From a bacterium (GTDB taxonomy: Bacteria > UBP14 > UBA6098 > 4484-93), in the NCBI GenBank assembly GCA_021158465.1, contig JAGGUN010000008.1, positions 1 to 32,201 of the forward strand: a DNA stretch of 32,201 nucleotides. The letters run 5' to 3'. Positions 24,456 through 31,671 of this stretch are shown piece after piece. The notes under the pieces were generated by a model. The model did not search any database. It saw nothing but the letters and a program-made list of their open reading frames with translations, and was not told the DNA's origin. Position 1 is the first letter of the stretch. Each line of letters starts with the position of its first letter. The position numbers and the translations under genes are program-made.

Positions 24456-25736
24456 CTATATCTTAGCCTTCTTCTCCCGTGTGCTTACAAGATGCCCTTT
24501 CGATGAATACCTCGGCTCAGCGGTGATACGAACCAAAATCACTCCCCTGCCAAGATGTTCCCTCGGAATACGCCAGACAGTCGTCCGCCTCCCAGCTTTC
24601 AAAACGGTTTTATTAATCGGTGTGTCAAGACGCTTCTTGCCCTTCCTATCAAGTATTTCAACAGTTACAAGGCTACGCTCGGTCAGGGTATAGGAGATTC
24701 TCAACTCGTCTCCATCCCTCTTTACTGAAAGATCCTTGATGTCCGTTCCTATCCAGAAATACTGGGCTCCGATCCTTTCCGAGACGAATGTCTGCCCATA
24801 CCGACGCCAGATACATATCCCCCTCGGCTCAACAAACTGACCATTCTTCGTCCCATATCCACCAAATACGGTAAGAAAGCTTAGGTGGTGGTCAAACTTG
24901 TGGATAATATGATTAACCCTGTCGGTGACCCAGATATCGTTCATATAATCGAGCGCAAGATAGTTAAACTCCACAGGAGAAGCGAAGTAATCGGAGGATG
25001 AAACCCTTCCCTCAAGACGACCATCCATTGAAAGCCTCACCACCCTCATTGAGAATGAATCGACAACAGCAATAAACTCCTCATTATAATAGCGCCATTT
25101 CTCCCCCATATCGACAACATCTATCCCCTTCGGCGACCAAAGAACGCCCTCACCTATAGCCGTGACAAATTCACCATCCGGAGAAAATTTGAATATCGCA
25201 CTCTTCACAGTGTCAGTTACATACAGAAAACCTCTTGAGTCCAAGGCGATATCAAACGGAGCAGAAAGAATATCATCACCAATAGTATTCACAAAATGCA
25301 GATCCTTACCGTCGTTTACCAGATAAACGACCCGATGGGCTCCACAATCAGCTATATATACATTCCCTTCAGGGTCAGCAGCAATGCCCTTCGGAGACGA
25401 CATTTTTACCTCTGAGCCATATCTGTTCCCCCAGATGCCGAGTGAGTGCATCGAGTTATTGTATATTATCTCATTGTTCCCCGAGTTAACACCGTAGACC
25501 GTCAACTCATCGTCGTCCTCATCGGTAGTCGTGTCATCCCAGGCAAAAAGCTTCACACAGGACAATCCTTGCGGGTCATTGAAGCTTTTATCTTTCCCCA
25601 AAAGCAGTTTGAGCTTTTCCTCTGTCCCTTTGTGTACCCCCCAGCAATGCTCAAACGGCGGAACGACAAGCGTTGTACCATCACCAGCAAACAAAAACAC
25701 AGGAAACAGGAGAAACAAGAAAACAAGCCTCCTCAT
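24456..25736 (-). CDS. exported NHL-repeat beta-propeller protein with FlgD-like C-terminal domain
   Basis: A 426-residue protein from ATG 25734-25736; the frame runs further upstream, but this start gives a clean signal peptide (MRRLVFLFLLFPVFLFAG) and overlaps the previous gene's stop by four bases (ATGA). NHL blades follow, for example SPKGIAADPEGNVYIADCGAHRV, APFDIALDSRGFLYVTDTVKS and EPRGICIWRRYGQTFVSE. The last 70 residues (LTERSLVTVEILDRKGKKRL, TVWRIPREHLGRGVILVRI) look like the FlgD Ig-like/secretion-associated beta domain. A short acidic stretch DDTTTDEDDDE near residues 65-75 could bind calcium. Probably a surface or periplasmic binding propeller. Its stop lies three bases from the stop of the convergent dehydrogenase. 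Confidence 0.78.
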   Translation of the reverse strand: MRRLVFLFLLFPVFLFAGDGTTLVVPPFEHCWGVHKGTEEKLKLLLGKDKSFNDPQGLSCVKLFAWDDTTTDEDDDELTVYGVNSGNNEIIYNNSMHSLGIWGNRYGSEVKMSSPKGIAADPEGNVYIADCGAHRVVYLVNDGKDLHFVNTIGDDILSAPFDIALDSRGFLYVTDTVKSAIFKFSPDGEFVTAIGEGVLWSPKGIDVVDMGEKWRYYNEEFIAVVDSFSMRVVRLSMDGRLEGRVSSSDYFASPVEFNYLALDYMNDIWVTDRVNHIIHKFDHHLSFLTVFGGYGTKNGQFVEPRGICIWRRYGQTFVSERIGAQYFWIGTDIKDLSVKRDGDELRISYTLTERSLVTVEILDRKGKKRLDTPINKTVLKAGRRTTVWRIPREHLGRGVILVRITAEPRYSSKGHLVSTREKKAKI

Positions 25737-27874
25737 CCCCAAAGCTCCTGATATGCATAAAAGTATGTAAGCAACCGCTTGACATAGTGACGGGTTTCCT
25801 TGTAGTCGATATTCTCCACAAAGGACCACCGCGTCCTGTCGAGATACTTCGACTCCCATCTGGAAACCGCCTCTTCGCCGGCATTGTAGCTGGCAAGAGC
25901 ACGACATATATCTCCACCGAACTTGCTGAAAAGCAACGAAAGATAATCCATACCAAGCGATAGGTTCACACGATAGTCAAACAATTTGTCTGAGACCTTA
26001 GGAGAGAGTCTCTCCGCAGTGCCAGGCATCATCTGACATAGACCAGTTGCCCCAGCAGGAGAAATAACATACGGGTCAAAGCAGGATTCCTTTCGAATAA
26101 GTGCAAGCAGAAGATATGGCGAGAAACCAGCCCTGCGTGAAAGGGAATCTACCTCGTCTGCAAAAAAGAGCGGATGAGAGAGACGCAGCACAGACCTCTC
26201 ATCGGGGAAAGATTTAGCAAGCAATTCACCCACCAAGACAGCATCAGAAAAAAGATGACACTGGACAAGCTCCCGCCACAGATGTAACCGCTCCATCGGC
26301 GACCTTACAAACCTATCCCTGTACCACCGTAGCTCCGCTTGAGCGTACTTTACAAGCCCAAGCGATACAAGAAGCCTGCCACGAGTAAGAGATATATCAT
26401 CCACCAGATACTCCCGCTTCTCTCCTAACTCCAAGAGTGTCGCCTCCGCAGCAGAAAAAAGGGAGGAAACCGTTTGCCTGTTAATAGGATGATAAGAGAA
26501 ATCCGGCTCACTGCCCGCAAGCAGAAACCTCGCTTCATACCCATAGAACACAGGCTTATCCGATATCAGACGAAACAGAGAGTCAGCAGAAGAGCTATCA
26601 CCGAGTGCAATGCAAGCCCTTGCCTCCCAGAACCGAGCGGTGGCAAGAAAAGCCTCATCGCTGAAGCCGTTCTTCCGGTTTATGAATGCAAAATCTTCTC
26701 GCGCCTTCTTATATTCCTTGTTCCAGAACCTGGCAAGCCCCGAACGCAGTGCAGCAATGTCATAAAACGAGGAGCGACGGTACCTACGAAGCTCCTCGTA
26801 ATAGGCGGCAGATTTCCCAAGCTTACCCATATCCCAGCGACACATCTCAGCAAGCTTGAATAGAGAATACGGGGATGAACTGTCTTCCTGCCTCACCGAG
26901 CGCTCAAAATATTTGACAGCATCAGAGAACCTACCCTGAGAACGCTTAACAAGCCCGAGTTGATAACAAACCCAGCCAGTAGAATACCCCTTCTCGAATA
27001 GCCAAGTCAAGATATCCTCAGCTTTCTGATAATTCCCAAGAGACCGATAGCAAAGAGCCTTCCAGTAAAGAGCTCGCTTCCGTCTTCTATAGCCTTTCTT
27101 CTCCGCACGCTCGAAAAGCGAAAGCGCCTCCCTCTTATTCCCTTCTTTATAATAGCTTGCCATCCCTGCAAGGAAAAGGTAACCTGGATCGTCCGGAGCA
27201 GTCTCGATCAGAAAATCAGCAGACGAAATTGCAACCGTTATATTCTGTTTCCTGACCTTCTCATTAGCAAGTATCTCTTTAACAAGAGAAGAGAGTCTCT
27301 TTTTCCCCTCCAAGGTTTTCCCCTGTCTGACAAGTGACACACCCTGCCGATAGCGTATCTGATATGAACTCAACCCCCTGTAACCAGCGGGAAGAGAAAG
27401 AAGCCTGTCAAGTATTTTATACTCACTGTCGTATCTGCCCATTTTTCTGTACCCATCGGCGAGGGTAACAAGATATTCACCCAGAAGTGGTTCCGGGATA
27501 GAATCCTCAAGAGCGGCAAAATCGGCAAGCCCCAAGCTATCAAGTAAACCACCAGAGACCAAACTCTTATAATAGAGATAAACCCGATAAGGCTCAAGTA
27601 GCTCATTATCAGGAAAGGGATGCGAGAGAACAGATGCAGCCTTATGAAAGTAACCCAGCCTGTAAAGGCAGTACCCCTTTTGAAGGATGGCGTCTGCATC
27701 AGCCGTGTCAGGAATAGACGAAATAGCCTCGGAGAACCGATGTCTGAGTATAAGCTCGGAAACCATGTTCCTCAGTTCAGGCTTGACACCTTCCGAAGCA
27801 ACCCTAACCTTCTTTGCAGGAGCACCACAGGAAAGTATAATCAACCATACCACCCAAAAAGATCTCCTTACCAT
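25733..27874 (-). CDS. Slt-like soluble lytic transglycosylase lipoprotein with TPR superhelix
   Basis: A 713-residue lipoprotein (lipobox ILSC, C16). Residues about 35-560 are helical repeats of the TPR type (ALYWKALCYRSLGNYQKAEDIL, GRFSDAVKYFERSVR), comparable to the helical ring of Slt70. The last 140 residues form the goose-type lysozyme-like domain: catalytic E596 in ALIRKESCFDPYVISPAGA, then TGLCQMMPGTAERL, GMDYLSLLF and ALASYNAGEEAVSRW. It cuts glycan strands of peptidoglycan, leaving anhydro ends, probably from the outer membrane. All key residues are intact. It is first in a two-gene unit with the NHL protein; the ATG at 27872-27874 is weakly preceded by AGG, and I saw no clear promoter. 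Confidence 0.9.
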   Translation of the reverse strand: MVRRSFWVVWLIILSCGAPAKKVRVASEGVKPELRNMVSELILRHRFSEAISSIPDTADADAILQKGYCLYRLGYFHKAASVLSHPFPDNELLEPYRVYLYYKSLVSGGLLDSLGLADFAALEDSIPEPLLGEYLVTLADGYRKMGRYDSEYKILDRLLSLPAGYRGLSSYQIRYRQGVSLVRQGKTLEGKKRLSSLVKEILANEKVRKQNITVAISSADFLIETAPDDPGYLFLAGMASYYKEGNKREALSLFERAEKKGYRRRKRALYWKALCYRSLGNYQKAEDILTWLFEKGYSTGWVCYQLGLVKRSQGRFSDAVKYFERSVRQEDSSSPYSLFKLAEMCRWDMGKLGKSAAYYEELRRYRRSSFYDIAALRSGLARFWNKEYKKAREDFAFINRKNGFSDEAFLATARFWEARACIALGDSSSADSLFRLISDKPVFYGYEARFLLAGSEPDFSYHPINRQTVSSLFSAAEATLLELGEKREYLVDDISLTRGRLLVSLGLVKYAQAELRWYRDRFVRSPMERLHLWRELVQCHLFSDAVLVGELLAKSFPDERSVLRLSHPLFFADEVDSLSRRAGFSPYLLLALIRKESCFDPYVISPAGATGLCQMMPGTAERLSPKVSDKLFDYRVNLSLGMDYLSLLFSKFGGDICRALASYNAGEEAVSRWESKYLDRTRWSFVENIDYKETRHYVKRLLTYFYAYQELWG

Positions 27875-27883
27875 TTTAGAAAA
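27875..27883. repeat. left copy of a 9-base direct repeat bracketing the orphan gene
   Basis: TTTAGAAAA occurs here, just beyond the lytic transglycosylase start, and again at 28616-28624, across the orphan gene stop. It may be a duplicated target or recombination site, or coincidence in AT-rich DNA. Confidence 0.3.
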
Positions 27884-27919
27884 ACCTACATACCAAAGTG
27901 CGAAAAGTCAAGAAAACAA

Positions 27920-27948
27920 TTGACCTCGGGAAAAGTCTCGTTTATATT
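27920..27948 (+). promoter_or_regulatory. promoter of the AT-rich orphan gene
   Basis: TTGACC (27920-27925), a 17-base spacer and TATATT (27943-27948) lie about 60 bases before the ATG at 28009. Both boxes are near consensus with ideal spacing, among the best promoters in the window. The orphan gene thus carries its own promoter, as acquired genes often do. Confidence 0.65.
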
Positions 27949-28008
27949 TTAAGCAGACGACATTTTGCTTGGTGAAATCTAAAATAGATGAATGGAGGGA
28001 TAAATAAT

Positions 28009-28620
28009 ATGAATATTCCAAATCGTGAAGAATTTCTTAAAGGTTGCGAGGAATTTGAAAAACATGAGAAGCGTGATGCTATGTACAAAGTAGCAACTTT
28101 CCTTGTATCCCATTTTTGGGGTAGACCTTCGGATATGGCAGACGGGTTAGGTGTATTGTTGCTAACATGGAATCAGGCATTTTATAGATATGGAATTTTC
28201 GATTTCGATAAACTGGAGGGGTGTATAGCTGACAATTTCCAAAAAATTGAAAACTTCAGGAATAGAGACATTTCGAGCTTATCAAATTCCGATGAGGATG
28301 ATATAAGGGATTTATTCAACAGGTTTCTTGAGGCTTTACAAATCAATTCAGGAAAAATGCAGGGAAGAAAAAGCCCCGTGGCAGTGGCTAAAACTTTGCA
28401 TCTTTTAGCTCCTAACTTCTTTCCTCTGTGGGACGATAAGATTGCACGAGCTTATGGGTGCTACTATAACCCAAACCCTACTGAAAAATATATTTCATTC
28501 TGCAAGATTACAAAATCCATTGCAGATAAAGTTAAATGTTACATCGGTCGATCAGATAAAACGCTCACTAAATTAATAGACGAATATAATTATCCGAAAT
28601 ATACGCAAGGATGGATTTAG
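28009..28620 (+). CDS. AT-rich orphan gene, mostly helical protein of unknown function
   Basis: A 203-residue cytosolic protein without signal peptide. I place the start at ATG 28009, nine bases after a GGAGGGA site; an earlier ATG (27988) has no such site. Notable conserved-looking phrases are GLGVLLLTWNQAFYRYGIFDFDKLEG and KSPVAVAKTLHLLAPNFFPLWDDKIARAYG. The pattern resembles uncharacterised helical proteins, possibly with helix-hairpin-helix-like DNA-binding folds, but I cannot name a family. Codon use and base composition are clearly more AT-rich than the surrounding genes, and it lies between a nine-base direct repeat (27875-27883, 28616-28624). Acquired by transfer is likely. Function unknown; neighbouring restriction genes make a DNA-related role possible but unproven. 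Confidence 0.7.
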   Translation: MNIPNREEFLKGCEEFEKHEKRDAMYKVATFLVSHFWGRPSDMADGLGVLLLTWNQAFYRYGIFDFDKLEGCIADNFQKIENFRNRDISSLSNSDEDDIRDLFNRFLEALQINSGKMQGRKSPVAVAKTLHLLAPNFFPLWDDKIARAYGCYYNPNPTEKYISFCKITKSIADKVKCYIGRSDKTLTKLIDEYNYPKYTQGWI

Positions 28621-28624
28621 AAAA
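28616..28624. repeat. right copy of the 9-base direct repeat, including the orphan gene stop codon
   Basis: TTTAGAAAA matches 27875-27883 exactly. It coincides with the change from AT-rich to GC-richer sequence just downstream, which fits an insertion edge, though no transposase or terminal inverted repeat is present. Confidence 0.3.
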
Positions 28625-28647
28625 TGAACCGCCAAGCAAAACGCTAC

Positions 28648-28661
28648 GCCACTATCGTGGC
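28648..28661. other. small perfect hairpin GCCAC-TATC-GTGGC in the orphan gene-lipoprotein gap
   Basis: A five-base perfect stem with a four-base loop, followed by a second short stem at 28666-28674 (CCC-TTC-GGG). No T-run follows, so it is not a standard intrinsic terminator. The 28625-28689 stretch has GC content well above the gene on its left and no gene of its own; it may be a remnant repeat or an untranslated leader of the lipoprotein gene. Confidence 0.35.
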
Positions 28662-28689
28662 TTGCCCTTCGGGTCGCTTAACACGGTGT

Positions 28690-29475
28690 ATGAAAAACAT
28701 CTATCTGCCTGCTATTATCATCGCAGCACTCCTCCTCTCCTGCTCGAAGAACCCGACATCACCCAAAGAAGAGAGCCACAGCAGGATACTTGGAAAGGTC
28801 ATCTACCCGGTCGGTGCAGAGATAACACACGAGGATATCTCCGTCAGGCTCGTTATATGGGAAGGCGATTCAACTTACTCCGAGGCAGAATCGACCGGAA
28901 TCCTCTCGTCAGGGACATACCTGTTCAACATATCAGAGGAGGGGGAATATTCTATCATAGCAATTGCACCAGAGCTCTTCGGCTTCTTCGACAAGGACTC
29001 AAACGGAACATTCTCCTCAAACGACACAATCTCCATAACCGGAGAAAGAATAGTCCCTAATCTCGACTTTTACACAAAGATAACATCCGATTCACTGTAT
29101 CCGATACAGGAGGTCGAGGAAAACGATGATTTCTCATCCGCACAGGAGCTCTCAATCGCAACAAACTACCGGCTCTCGGGCAATCTCGCATCCGGCGGAT
29201 ACACCGACAGCTATACGGGAGATATAGACATCTTCCACTTTCTGTCGCCAGAAGAGATAAGAATAACATTCACCCTTTCCTGGATGGGTGTGGCAGACCT
29301 CGATATTTACCTCTTCGATTCGGAAGGAGAATTTCCCGTCGCTCAATCCAACAATGTCTCCCAGACATCCCCAGAGCGGTTTAGCTACGAGACAATACCC
29401 CAGGAAGAGTATTACATTGTAGTTGCATCTGCTGATTCTGCGGCAGGTTATCAATTATTACTTGAAGTAGATTAA
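28690..29475 (+). CDS. lipoprotein with pre-peptidase C-terminal (PPC)-like domain
   Basis: A 261-residue lipoprotein from ATG 28690: signal with lipobox LLSC (C18) then SKNPTSPKEE, the serine/proline linker usual after lipidation. The frame is open for 22 further codons upstream (from 28624), but those do not look like a signal. Residues 30-130 form a beta domain with an EF-hand-like acidic loop, DKDSNGTFSSND near 101. The C-terminal 120 residues start with EVEENDDFSSAQELS and contain DIDIFHFLSPEE, MGVADLDIYLFD and EEYYIVVAS, the pattern of PPC domains found at the ends of secreted proteases and surface proteins. No enzyme domain is attached. Ribosome site is weak. Function unknown, likely surface binding. 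Confidence 0.75.
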   Translation: MKNIYLPAIIIAALLLSCSKNPTSPKEESHSRILGKVIYPVGAEITHEDISVRLVIWEGDSTYSEAESTGILSSGTYLFNISEEGEYSIIAIAPELFGFFDKDSNGTFSSNDTISITGERIVPNLDFYTKITSDSLYPIQEVEENDDFSSAQELSIATNYRLSGNLASGGYTDSYTGDIDIFHFLSPEEIRITFTLSWMGVADLDIYLFDSEGEFPVAQSNNVSQTSPERFSYETIPQEEYYIVVASADSAAGYQLLLEVD

Positions 29476-29491
29476 GAGAAAAAGACACAGA

Positions 29492-29959
29492 TTATCTTAT
29501 TTTAGGGGCAGAAAACTCCTCCGATAATCTGTCGTTATACTCATCTGCAACGAACGAGACCGCCTCAACTATATCGACCATATCCTCCTTCTCGATATTT
29601 TTCAGGCTCTTACTTGCTCCGACGGCAACGACATCCTCATAGACAAAGAATTTCACAGGTCCTATATAGTAATAATTGTTCAGTTCAAGCAGTCTGCGAT
29701 ACATCGGTAGGATAAGTTGCTTTTCTGTGGGGAAGCGGAGTATAGGTGAATATGCAGCGAACAGTCCCACCCCTTCTGCTTTGGAGCGGAGCAGTTCGAC
29801 ATTTATATATGCATTGCCATAACTTATTTCCCATCTGAAGCCGTTCTCCGTCTCGACTGACTCCGGTGTTTTATATCCGAGGGATACCAGAGCCTCATCA
29901 ACCATATCACGGTAGCGCTCAATCTTTTGAACGCGACTGCCAAAATGGAACCAGTTCAT
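29492..29959 (-). CDS. YbjN/type III secretion chaperone-like protein
   Basis: A 155-residue cytosolic protein with the alpha-beta-alpha plan of the YbjN/CesT-like fold: an N-terminal helix (RYRDMVDEALVSLGYKTPE), a curved sheet (FRWEISYGNAYINVELLRS, GVGLFAAYSPIL), a middle helix (MYRRLLELNNYYYIGPVKFFVYEDVVAVGA) and a C-terminal helix (DMVDIVEAVSFVADEYNDRLSEEF). Such proteins act as chaperones or regulators binding partner proteins. Its ATG overlaps the protease stop by four bases, so the two are probably made together and may interact. The fold call rests on pattern alone, so moderately sure. Confidence 0.68.
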   Translation of the reverse strand: MNWFHFGSRVQKIERYRDMVDEALVSLGYKTPESVETENGFRWEISYGNAYINVELLRSKAEGVGLFAAYSPILRFPTEKQLILPMYRRLLELNNYYYIGPVKFFVYEDVVAVGASKSLKNIEKEDMVDIVEAVSFVADEYNDRLSEEFSAPKIR

Positions 29960-30804
29960 TTCTCCTCCTTAAAGAGTGCGACCCCACAGTAAGGGCAATA
30001 CTTCTTCCCTTCGGGGCTGAAGCGGTTGTGACACACAGGACATTCTATTTCGCCACCGGGCGGCTGTGTCGGACTGCTTTCAAGCTTCTTGTAACTCTTC
30101 CATCTTTCTTTTATCTCCGGTATCATATACCCGTCATATGGACAGAAACGGGTTTTCTCCATAAGCATTACGCCGCAAACAGGACAGTAAGAAAGTTTAT
30201 CCAGCAGGATGTTGAAATTGAGTTTCAGAAGAGATTTATAGTCCTGCTCGACGCAACCGACGGGCAGAGCAAAGCCAAAGTTTTCCGCACGCAGTTTCGA
30301 TGTGTTAATACCGATGAATTTTCCATCATCGGTCACAAGCGGACCACCGGAGCTACCAGGGTTAAGCGGTGCGGTCAGCTGGATGTAGAACACACCTTCG
30401 AGTTCAAGGGATGGGTTACCGACTATCCCCTGTGAAACGACGCTTGCAAGCCCAAGCGGATAACCAAGCGCAATAACAGATTCCCCTGCTTTCACATCAA
30501 AGCTAAAAGCGGGCTCGAGGAAAACAGGCTTTGTCTTCAAAAGCGCCTCATAATTTACAACAAGGAAAGCGTAATCGTATTTTCTGTCAGAAAGGAGAAC
30601 CTTCCCGCGGAGTTCGATGTTGTTATAGAGCAGGACAGAGACGATCTGCTCAGTCCCCACGACATGACGGTTGGTCAGTATAAGCCCACGAGGGTCGACA
30701 ATCGTCCCGGAGCCCGAGCTTGTCGGGGTCTTTATCATAACGATTGCTTTGCTCGTCCTCTCAACGAGCGATTCCAGAGATTCACTCTTCTTAGCCAATT
30801 CCAC
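29956..30804 (-). CDS. cytosolic trypsin-like (S1C) serine protease with two C-terminal zinc ribbons
   Basis: A 282-residue protein starting with GTG, behind a GGAA site. Residues 15-185 are an HtrA-type protease domain with a full catalytic triad: H47 (TNRHVV), D77 (KYDYAFLVV) and S152 (NPGSSGGPL). There is no signal peptide or membrane segment and no PDZ domain, so unlike DegP/DegS it should work in the cytosol. The C-terminus carries two zinc ribbons: C207, C210, C221 and D224 (CPVCG, CPYDG), and C255, C258, C270, C273 (CPVCH, CPYCG). One ligand of the first is aspartate. Zinc ribbons probably bind a partner or nucleic acid. Sits between the restriction operon and the YbjN-like gene, overlapping the latter by four bases. 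Substrate unknown. Confidence 0.85.
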   Translation of the reverse strand: MELAKKSESLESLVERTSKAIVMIKTPTSSGSGTIVDPRGLILTNRHVVGTEQIVSVLLYNNIELRGKVLLSDRKYDYAFLVVNYEALLKTKPVFLEPAFSFDVKAGESVIALGYPLGLASVVSQGIVGNPSLELEGVFYIQLTAPLNPGSSGGPLVTDDGKFIGINTSKLRAENFGFALPVGCVEQDYKSLLKLNFNILLDKLSYCPVCGVMLMEKTRFCPYDGYMIPEIKERWKSYKKLESSPTQPPGGEIECPVCHNRFSPEGKKYCPYCGVALFKEEK

Positions 30805-30949
30805 CTTCCGCTAAAATGATTGCCCCATCCTTACCAGAATACAGTCTCCTATTATCGGAATTGAATTCATACTTGACATCTAAGGAAAGGGATTCTATTG
30901 ATAATATTTTGTTCATTTCAGGTTTTAACTTTGCATCATCCTTCCACAT
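30791..30949 (-). CDS. possible 52-residue protein bridging the zinc-ribbon and protease genes
   Basis: An open frame of 52 codons that exactly fills the otherwise empty gap: ATG at 30947-30949 lies 14 bases inside the end of the zinc-ribbon gene, and its TAA at 30791-30793 lies 14 bases inside the start of the protease gene. A GGGG run three bases before the ATG could serve as ribosome site. The predicted protein starts MWKDDAKLKPEMNKILSIES and ends YSGKDGAIILAEGGIG; it is not recognised. Overlap at both ends suits the packed operon, but such a short frame can occur by chance. Confidence 0.38.
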   Translation of the reverse strand: MWKDDAKLKPEMNKILSIESLSLDVKYEFNSDNRRLYSGKDGAIILAEGGIG

Positions 30950-31118
30950 ATTCCCCGCAATAAGGGCAGGTAATAACTCCCATGTACTCTCTTTCTATGC
31001 CAAATTCATAATTACAATGTGGGCATTTGATCTTCGCACCTACGAAATAAAATTTTTCTTTGTCTAATTTCTTTAGTTCTTTTATAGTTAGTTTTATATC
31101 CTTCTCTTCTTTGTTCAT
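30936..31118 (-). CDS. 60-residue zinc-ribbon miniprotein
   Basis: A short protein with a lysine-rich helical start (KLTIKELKKLDKEKFYFVG) and a zinc ribbon formed by C32, C35, C51 and C54 (CPHC, CPYC). The four cysteines are spaced as in rubredoxin-like zinc knuckles, leaving little doubt that it is a real gene. It begins 16 bases after the nuclease-like gene stop; an AAGGAG lies 12 bases or so before the ATG, longer than ideal. AT-rich like the restriction genes upstream. It may be an accessory subunit of the restriction system or a regulator; the similar ribbons on the protease two genes away are notable. Confidence 0.68.
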   Translation of the reverse strand: MNKEEKDIKLTIKELKKLDKEKFYFVGAKIKCPHCNYEFGIEREYMGVITCPYCGEYVEG

Positions 31119-31134
31119 AATTTACATTCTCTCC

Positions 31135-31671
31135 TTATTCATAATACTTATTTAAGATATGACAATGAGTTCCGTTATATTCTTTCCTTATTCTATATTT
31201 CGTTGTTTCACCCTTTGTATAATATATCAACTGAATATCCGAAATGGGTCCTGCTACCTTGCCCGAAATAAATTTTAGGATGTTATGCTCTTTAATATAT
31301 TCAAATTTGGTGCAATAAAGATGTTCTAATATGCCTCTTTTTTTGAGCCTTTCAATTACAGAAGCACTACATAACCATGTGCCATCCATATTTGGATTGG
31401 ATAAATTAGTTTTGATATTTACATAAACAGTTTCGCCTTCCAAATCAATAATAATCACATCATAGCCACTCCAACTACCGTATTTCACATTATCTTTTCC
31501 AAAAAAGTCGATGGTAAAACTAATTACATTTTTTTCAATAACATCAGAGAGTGTTCTTGATGAAAGCTCAATATTATATTTTCCTGCTGTAGTTGTAAGT
31601 TTCTTGCTATTCAAATAATCTTTACATTTTAAGCAAAACTCTTTTAGTTTCTTTTTCGTTTTGTTTTTCAT
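31135..31671 (-). CDS. probable restriction endonuclease (PD-(D/E)XK-like)
   Basis: A 178-residue AT-rich gene product directly downstream of an HsdS-like protein, overlapping it by four bases. The core reads YGSWSGYDVIIIDLEGETVYVNIKT (residues 64-88): a first acidic residue (D71) on one strand and, after a turn, V-N85-I-K87 on the next, resembling the D-x(n)-(D/E)xK centre of PD-(D/E)XK nucleases but with asparagine where glutamate or aspartate is usual. D76 or E80 might substitute. The N-terminus is lysine-rich with four cysteines or so, and there is no export signal. I read it as the cleaving partner of a restriction-modification pair; the exact family is not recognised. Confidence 0.55.
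   Translation of the reverse strand: MKNKTKKKLKEFCLKCKDYLNSKKLTTTAGKYNIELSSRTLSDVIEKNVISFTIDFFGKDNVKYGSWSGYDVIIIDLEGETVYVNIKTNLSNPNMDGTWLCSASVIERLKKRGILEHLYCTKFEYIKEHNILKFISGKVAGPISDIQLIYYTKGETTKYRIRKEYNGTHCHILNKYYE

Noticed and set aside
25737-25907. N-terminal extension of the NHL protein
   Set aside because: The extra 57 residues overlap the Slt-like coding region in another frame and precede a clear signal peptide start at 25736.
28648-28674. Intrinsic terminator after the orphan gene
   Set aside because: Stems are only five and three base pairs and no T-run follows on either strand.
30816-31067. 83-codon plus-strand frame
   Set aside because: Runs opposite the zinc-ribbon gene whose four cysteines are well placed; no ribosome site or recognisable motif.
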